A stretch of DNA of 28,455 nt from JAYYZW01 sp036339995 (lineage in GTDB: Bacteria > Pseudomonadota > Gammaproteobacteria > Ga0077536). The DNA lies in the NCBI GenBank assembly GCA_036339995.1, contig JAYYZW010000010.1, forward strand, positions 1-28,455. Direction: 5' to 3'. This document shows positions 24,495 to 28,455 of the stretch, piece after piece. Made by a program: the position numbers and the translations under genes. The notes below the pieces were generated by a model. It was not told the DNA's origin and searched no databases. It worked only from the letters and a program-made list of their open reading frames with translations. Each line of letters begins with the position of its first letter. Within the stretch, counting starts at the first letter, position 1.

Positions 24495-24751
24495 TCGGGG
24501 TGATTGAACTGGAGGGCTGGTTGGGAGACGTCGAATTGCGATTCTCCACGCCGATGGTGCCAGCGCTCCTCAAGATGGTCGAGCAAACGCGCTCGCTAAA
24601 GAGGACGCAGGCATCCCGCACGCGGCCCGAACGCCCTCCTGCACCTTGCCGAACGGATTGAAGGCGCGTACCTTCCGCTTTCGTCCGGTCTAACTCCCGC
24701 TATCCCGCGGTACCGATATCCGGCATCTACAAAAAAGAAAAGGAGGCGTCA

Positions 24752-25792
24752 ATGACTCCGCGATTTGGTATTTTATGGCCGTTCCGCAATCCCGAATTCA
24801 ACCGCGTGCAATGGGAGGATTTGTATCGGACACATCTCGACTTGATCGTCGATTCTGAAGCGATGGGTTACGACAACGCTTGGCTTACCGAGCATCATTT
24901 CGTCGATGACGGCTACTCGCCGTCACTGCTGCCGATCGCAGCGGCCATCGCGACCCGCACGTCCCGAATCCGTATCGGGACCTTCCTAATCTTGCTGCCG
25001 CTGCACAACCCGATACGGATCGCCGAAGATACCGCCACGGTCGATCTGATATCAGGCGGCCGCTTCGATCTCGGCGTCGGCCTGGGATATCGGCGCAAAG
25101 AGTTCGCCGACCAGGGCATTTCACACACCGAGCGCGGCGCGCGCCTAAGAGAAGGCATCGAACTGATCCAGCGTCTGCTAAGTGACGAAGAAGTGAGCTT
25201 CGAAGGCAAGTTCAACCACTTGAAGGAGATCCGCATCGTGCCGCCCGCACTACAACGGCCGCACCCGCCAATCTGGCTCGGCGCCCTCGCCGAAAAAGCG
25301 ATCGAGCGCGCCGCCAAGATGGGCTTTCATTTTCAGGTGGTCGGCCCGCCGTCGATGGTCGAGCATTATGACGCCTGCCTCACCGCCGCCGGCCGCAACC
25401 CGCAGGAATACAACACCGCACAGCTACGCTGGGTACACGTCGCGCAAAGCCGTGCGCAGGCCTGGGAGACTGCGGCGCAGTCGCTGCACTACACGGCGAG
25501 TTGTTATGCCAAATGGTTCGGGGAGGCGAACGACAAGCCGGGCGACGACCAGGCCATTGTGGGCATGCCGAGCGTTGATGAGATCATCGCCAAGCAGGAG
25601 TTTGATGTCTTCGGCGAACAAGCCATCGTCGGTACGCCCGAGGATGCGCGCGAAATGATTGCCGACTACATCTCGCGCGGCCGCGTGACCCATATGGTCC
25701 TGGGCATGGCCTTGTCCGGCCTCGCGCCGCATCACATCCGCTCCAGCATGGAGATGTTCGCGAAGGACGTGATCCCGGCGTTCAGAAAGTAG
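24752..25792 (+). CDS. Luciferase-like (LLM class) flavin-dependent monooxygenase
   Basis: A 346-aa TIM-barrel protein of the bacterial luciferase-like superfamily, which oxidises substrates with reduced FMN or F420. Characteristic are the first strand FGILWPFRNP, YDNAWLTEHHFVDDGYSPS (AEHHF-like signature), RIRIGTFLILLPLHNPIRIAEDTATVDLISGGRFDLGVGLGYR, and PHPPIWLGALAEKAIERAAKMG. The ribosome site AAAAGGAGG lies just before the ATG and is the strongest in this area. The substrate is unknown; the family includes alkane, nitriloacetate and alkanesulfonate monooxygenases. The DUF3429 gene starts 18 bases after its stop. Confidence 0.92.
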   Translation: MTPRFGILWPFRNPEFNRVQWEDLYRTHLDLIVDSEAMGYDNAWLTEHHFVDDGYSPSLLPIAAAIATRTSRIRIGTFLILLPLHNPIRIAEDTATVDLISGGRFDLGVGLGYRRKEFADQGISHTERGARLREGIELIQRLLSDEEVSFEGKFNHLKEIRIVPPALQRPHPPIWLGALAEKAIERAAKMGFHFQVVGPPSMVEHYDACLTAAGRNPQEYNTAQLRWVHVAQSRAQAWETAAQSLHYTASCYAKWFGEANDKPGDDQAIVGMPSVDEIIAKQEFDVFGEQAIVGTPEDAREMIADYISRGRVTHMVLGMALSGLAPHHIRSSMEMFAKDVIPAFRK

Positions 25793-25810
25793 CGCCCTGA
25801 CAGCACCGGA

Positions 25811-26254
25811 GTGAACCCCTCCGTCCGCCTGTTCGCCACCGTCCTCGGCTATGCGGGACTGCTGCCTTTCCTCGCGGCCACGGCCGCGATTTTTTCGAGC
25901 GACCCCATGGTCAGCGGCCCCGGTCTTTATGCGCTGACGGTCTATGCTGCCGTCTTCCTGTCTTTCATGGGGGCGGTGCATTGGGGCCTTGCGATGCAAA
26001 GCGATCACGCCGTAGCGCGGTGGCAGCTCGCTGCGAGTGTCGTGCCATTGCTCGCAGCCGGCTTGTTGGTGGTCGTCCTGCCGCCACCGAGCGCCTTGAT
26101 TGGACTCGGCGTGGCGTTCCTCGTCCTGCTAGGCATCGATCTGCTGGCGGTTCGACAGGGCCTGGCGCCTGACTGGTATGCGCGGCTGCGCGTACCCCTG
26201 ACCGTGCTGAGCTGCGTGGCGTTGTGGACAGCCGCCTGGGAACTCAGCCACTAG
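25811..26254 (+). CDS. DUF3429 family membrane protein
   Basis: A 147-aa integral membrane protein with four to five hydrophobic helices. The sequence GYAGLLPFLAATAAIF followed by YAAVFLSFMGAVHWGLAM is the signature of the DUF3429 family, whose function is not known. The start is a GTG at 25811, 18 bases after the luciferase-like gene, so the two are likely co-transcribed. No strong ribosome site was seen. Confidence 0.85.
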   Translation: MNPSVRLFATVLGYAGLLPFLAATAAIFSSDPMVSGPGLYALTVYAAVFLSFMGAVHWGLAMQSDHAVARWQLAASVVPLLAAGLLVVVLPPPSALIGLGVAFLVLLGIDLLAVRQGLAPDWYARLRVPLTVLSCVALWTAAWELSH

Positions 26255-26321
26255 CCAACACGACAATCCGCGACTCTTCAAAGCGCCCTTGCTGGAGAGC
26301 GCGGTCGTATATCATGGCGTG

Positions 26322-26726
26322 ATGATCGACGGCCGGGACAAGAACGACCCCTGTATCTTCTGTGAGCTGGAAAGACCCATACTTGCAGAAAGCGAGTTCG
26401 CACTCGCTTTTCTCGACTCCTTCCCGATCTCCAAGGGCCATGCCCTGGTCGTGCCGCGCCGTCACGTCCGCACGATGTTCGACACCGACGCCGACGAGTA
26501 CGCGGCGTGTTTCGGACTCACGCGCGAGGTCTGCGAACTGCTACAGGCCGCGCACGCGCCGGACGGCTTCAACATCGGCGTCAACTGTGAGGAGGCGGGC
26601 GGCCAGTCGGTCTGGCATGCCCACATTCACGTTATTCCACGTTATACCGGCGACGTCGAAAACCCGCTCGGCGGCGTCAGAAATGTGATTCCGTACAAGG
26701 ATTCAAACTCTAACCCTGTCTGGTAA
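26322..26726 (+). CDS. HIT-family nucleotide hydrolase/transferase
   Basis: Histidine-triad protein of 134 aa that acts on nucleoside phosphoramidates or dinucleotide polyphosphates. The triad HAHIHVIPR holds H99, H101 and H103, the middle or last of these being the nucleophile neighbourhood. The N-terminal CIFC motif (residues 11-14) is the zinc-associated cysteine pair common in this family. I chose the ATG at 26322; a TTG at 26289 in frame would add eleven atypical residues. The TAA stop coincides with the edge of the inverted-repeat element starting at 26725, and the last nine residues (KDSNSNPVW) are unlike the usual short family ending. Confidence 0.92.
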   Translation: MIDGRDKNDPCIFCELERPILAESEFALAFLDSFPISKGHALVVPRRHVRTMFDTDADEYAACFGLTREVCELLQAAHAPDGFNIGVNCEEAGGQSVWHAHIHVIPRYTGDVENPLGGVRNVIPYKDSNSNPVW

Positions 26727-26890
26727 GGAACCTATGAATAAGTCATGGTGCGTGTGAATGTTGCATGAAGTCTTGCAGATCAAGGCATGAATCGCAGGTA
26801 ATAGCGGGGACTATTGGCAAGATTCGTAACGTAAGCCTCCGCGATTTCAGGCGCCAGGCACGTGTGCCATGATTTATTCAGAGGTTCCTT
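26725..26890. mobile_element. MITE-like element with 24-bp terminal inverted repeats
   Basis: The outer 24 bases on each side (26725-26748 and 26867-26890) are inverted repeats that differ at two positions; their core reads GGAACCTNTGAATAA. The 118-base interior has no coding frame. A third copy of the same end lies alone at 4255-4278. Terminal repeats of this type are reminiscent of IS5-like transposon ends, so this may be an IS with its transposase gene deleted. No target-site duplication is visible. Confidence 0.7.
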
Positions 26891-26928
26891 TCCCTTGATC
26901 GAAGTGCGATACGACGCGAGGAGGCTTC

Positions 26929-27654
26929 ATGATCGATCTCCACTACTGGCCCACGCCGAATGGCAAGAAGGTGACCATTCTGCTCGAAGAATGCGGCGTG
27001 GCTTACAAGATGATTCCCTGCAATATCGCCACCGGCGATCAGTTTTCCGACGAATTTCTCAAGATTGGTCCCAACAACCGCATGCCGGCCATGATCGATC
27101 ATGAACCGCTAGATGGGGGGCAACCGATATCGGTGTTCGAGTCGGGCGCGATGATGATGTACATCGCCGAGAAGACCGGTATGTTCTGGCCGCAGGAACT
27201 GCGCCCCCGGTACGACGTCACCCAATGGATCATGTGGCAGATGGCGAACCAGGGGCCCAAGACCGGCGAATGCGGCCACTTCCGCCGCCTGGAAGATCGC
27301 GAAGGCGATCAGAGTTATGCCGTGACGCGATTCACCGACGAGGTCAACCGGCTCTACGGCGTCATCAACAACCGTCTCTATGAAAGCCCCTACCTCGCCG
27401 GCGACGAATACACCATCGCCGACATGATCACCTATCCCTGGACGGTCGGCTGGGAAGCCCAGGGGCAGGACATCAACGAATTCAAATACTTCAAACGCTG
27501 GTTCGAGGAACTCGGCGAGCGGCCCGCCCTGCAGCGCGGCATGGCAGTCGGCAGCGATCTCAGCATGGGGCTGGACGACATGTCCGAAGAGGAACTCGCC
27601 GCACTTCGGAAGCTGCTTTACAACCAGCGCGCGCGGCCGGTAATGGAGCACTGA
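26929..27654 (+). CDS. Glutathione S-transferase, YfcG-like (Nu class)
   Basis: A 241-aa glutathione-dependent enzyme that closely follows E. coli YfcG: MIDLHYWPTPNGKK with T9 and N11 in the positions used by YfcG, then GPNNRMPAMIDHEP, the glutathione-binding VFESGAMMMYIAEKTG, and the C-terminal helical domain LAGDEYTIADMITYPW with the capping aspartate. YfcG-type enzymes reduce disulfides using two bound glutathiones. The GAGGAGG ribosome site sits just before the ATG. The gene begins 38 bases after the MITE-like element, which may have displaced or supplied its promoter, and a hairpin plus T-rich terminator follows. Confidence 0.93.
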   Translation: MIDLHYWPTPNGKKVTILLEECGVAYKMIPCNIATGDQFSDEFLKIGPNNRMPAMIDHEPLDGGQPISVFESGAMMMYIAEKTGMFWPQELRPRYDVTQWIMWQMANQGPKTGECGHFRRLEDREGDQSYAVTRFTDEVNRLYGVINNRLYESPYLAGDEYTIADMITYPWTVGWEAQGQDINEFKYFKRWFEELGERPALQRGMAVGSDLSMGLDDMSEEELAALRKLLYNQRARPVMEH

Positions 27655-27746
27655 CCGGCGGGATCCGTTCGCGCGCAACGGGAATAGGGTCATTTATTCG
27701 TTTTCTGCCATCCCTGGCGGTACGCAGCTGTCTTCGATTGGCACCA

Positions 27747-27768
27747 GCCCGGCCATTCATGGCCGGGC
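27747..27768 (+). other. Perfect 9-bp hairpin downstream of the GST gene
   Basis: GCCCGGCCA and TGGCCGGGC flank the loop TTCA. There is no T-run, so it is not a classical terminator, but it lies 12 bases before one and may act with it. Confidence 0.6.
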
Positions 27769-27780
27769 GCTCTCCGGGCG

Positions 27781-27806
27781 AAAGCCACGTTAAGTGGCTT
27801 TCTTTT
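27781..27806 (+). terminator. Rho-independent terminator after the GST gene
   Basis: AAAGCCAC and GTGGCTTT (27781-27788 and 27794-27801) form an 8-bp stem with a 5-base loop, followed by CTTTTAATT. The A-rich 5' side means it could also work on the minus strand. Confidence 0.75.
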
Positions 27807-27917
27807 AATTCCAGCTCGCCCACTTGCGGCCGATTCTTGTACCATTCAGCACCCCCGCGTTAATCGACTAATCTGATTGAAGCGAGCGGATCACCTACAA
27901 CAGGAGGCATCACTGAA

Positions 27918-28298
27918 ATGCTCGACTACACCGAACTCAAAGACAAAAGCGGCCTCGAGCCTTGGCCGCCGATGGCCGAACTCGATTTCATCAAGGTTCT
28001 GGACGGCGATCCGGTCCACTCCGGCCGGTTCGACGTAGGCGGATTCGGCAAGCGCACGATGGCGGGTGTTTGGGAATGCACACCCGGCCGCTTTGTATAC
28101 CCCTACCCCGGTGACGAGATCTGCACACTGCTAGAAGGCCGGATTCAGCTCGTTTGTGAAGACGGTAAGACCCACGACTACAAAGCGGGGGACACGTTCT
28201 ATACCCGCAAGGGCGAAGTCGCGACGTGGACCGTGATCGAAACAATACGCAAGATCTTCCACATTCACGATCCGGACTCCAACGACCTCGCGCATTGA
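27918..28298 (+). CDS. Cupin-domain protein (Cupin_3/DUF861-like)
   Basis: A 126-aa single-domain protein. The core RFVYPYPGDEICTLLEGRIQLVCEDGKTHDYKAGDTFYTRKGEVATWTVIE region follows the two cupin motifs of the DUF861/EutQ-like type, with the GDE..TLLEG signature and the AGDTFYTRKG turn. The usual metal histidines of motif 1 are replaced by YPGDEICT, as is common in this subgroup, so metal binding is uncertain. An AGGAGG ribosome site is about 11 nt before the ATG. A hairpin and then a probable molybdopterin oxidoreductase gene follow. The biochemical role is unknown. Confidence 0.85.
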   Translation: MLDYTELKDKSGLEPWPPMAELDFIKVLDGDPVHSGRFDVGGFGKRTMAGVWECTPGRFVYPYPGDEICTLLEGRIQLVCEDGKTHDYKAGDTFYTRKGEVATWTVIETIRKIFHIHDPDSNDLAH

Positions 28299-28306
28299 TC
28301 GATCCC

Positions 28307-28332
28307 GCGCGCCGCGGATGACCGTGGCGCGC
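28307..28332 (+). terminator. GC-rich hairpin after the cupin gene
   Basis: An 11-bp stem with one G-T pair (GCGCGCCGCGG / CCGTGGCGCGC) closes an ATGA loop. Only a short weak AGATTTC tract follows, so it may be a leaky terminator or attenuator before the last gene. Confidence 0.4.
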
Positions 28333-28395
28333 AGATTTCGCTGTTCGCCGAAGACGGGCCGAGATACAGGGCGGCGTCGGCGGAGGAGGTAGCTC

Positions 28396-28455
28396 ATGGC
28401 GAAAGCGAAAGTCACCGAGCGTATTCAGGGCTATTGTGCGCTGTGCTGGTCGAGC
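28396..28455 (+). CDS. N-terminus of a probable molybdopterin-dependent oxidoreductase, cut by window edge
   Basis: The ATG at 28396 follows a strong GGAGGAGGT ribosome site. Only 20 residues are visible, ending GYCALCWSS. The C-x2-C spacing after a short basic leader is the beginning of the [4Fe-4S] site of molybdopterin oxidoreductases (C-x2-C-x3-C). No Tat signal precedes it, so a cytoplasmic enzyme would be expected. The identification rests on a very short piece. Confidence 0.5.
   Translation, partial: MAKAKVTERIQGYCALCWSS

Noticed and set aside
24495..24751. Possible coding or regulatory RNA before the luciferase-like gene
   Set aside because: No persuasive frame, hairpin series or riboswitch-like core was seen; only the strong ribosome site at its end is supported.

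Overview
The window is high-GC chromosomal DNA from a pseudomonadote, most likely a gammaproteobacterium with a broad aromatic and fatty-acid catabolic repertoire. This lineage call is inference. It rests on an E. coli-like FadD, a YfcG-type glutathione transferase, a DinB polymerase, a box-type benzoate pathway, and short extragenic palindromes of the Pseudomonas/Xanthomonas kind (core CCCGCAAGCGGGCTCCTACG). No rRNA, tRNA, CRISPR array or intact transposase gene was seen.

Layout. 1-1.4 kb: the 3' end of an unknown gene, a MITE-like inverted-repeat element, and a small orphan gene with a strong terminator. 1.68-3.35 kb: fadD, followed by a REP pair. 3.5-6.3 kb (minus): an operon of a glutamine-synthetase-like ligase, a pyridoxamine-phosphate-oxidase-like flavoprotein and an N-formylglutamate-amidohydrolase-like enzyme, divergent from a class V aminotransferase (6.5-7.7 kb). 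7.7-13.8 kb: a tightly packed benzoate operon, boxR-boxC-boxB-ferredoxin-bclA, behind a near-consensus sigma-70 promoter with three helically phased direct repeats. 13.8-14.8 kb: a decay zone with a MITE remnant and a frameshifted receiver-PAS gene carrying a REP. 14.9-16.9 kb: an aldo/keto reductase translationally coupled to dinB. 16.9-20.6 kb (minus): a thiolase-like protein, an isovaleryl-type acyl-CoA dehydrogenase and a PhyH-type dioxygenase. 20.8-22.3 kb: a polytopic GT-C-like membrane protein. 22.6-23.3 kb (minus): a rhomboid protease. 23.5-24.5 kb: a small membrane protein, a truncated YdjM-like gene and a DUF1330 gene split by one in-frame amber codon. 24.75-26.7 kb: a luciferase-like monooxygenase, a DUF3429 membrane protein and a HIT protein. 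26.7-28.5 kb: a second MITE-like element, a YfcG-type GST, a cupin, and the first codons of a probable molybdopterin oxidoreductase.

How the genes work together. BclA makes benzoyl-CoA, BoxB epoxidises it and BoxC opens the ring. BoxR probably senses benzoyl-CoA. The usual reductase gene boxA and the semialdehyde dehydrogenase gene boxD are not in the window, and an adrenodoxin-type [2Fe-2S] ferredoxin sits where an electron donor would be expected. The acyl-CoA genes (fadD, acyl-CoA dehydrogenase, thiolase-like) fit downstream CoA-thioester catabolism. The most interesting points are the boxA-less ferredoxin-containing box operon with its phased operator candidate, the transposon-end-like sequence that supplies the start codon and first residues of the amidohydrolase gene, and the clean single-amber DUF1330 gene.
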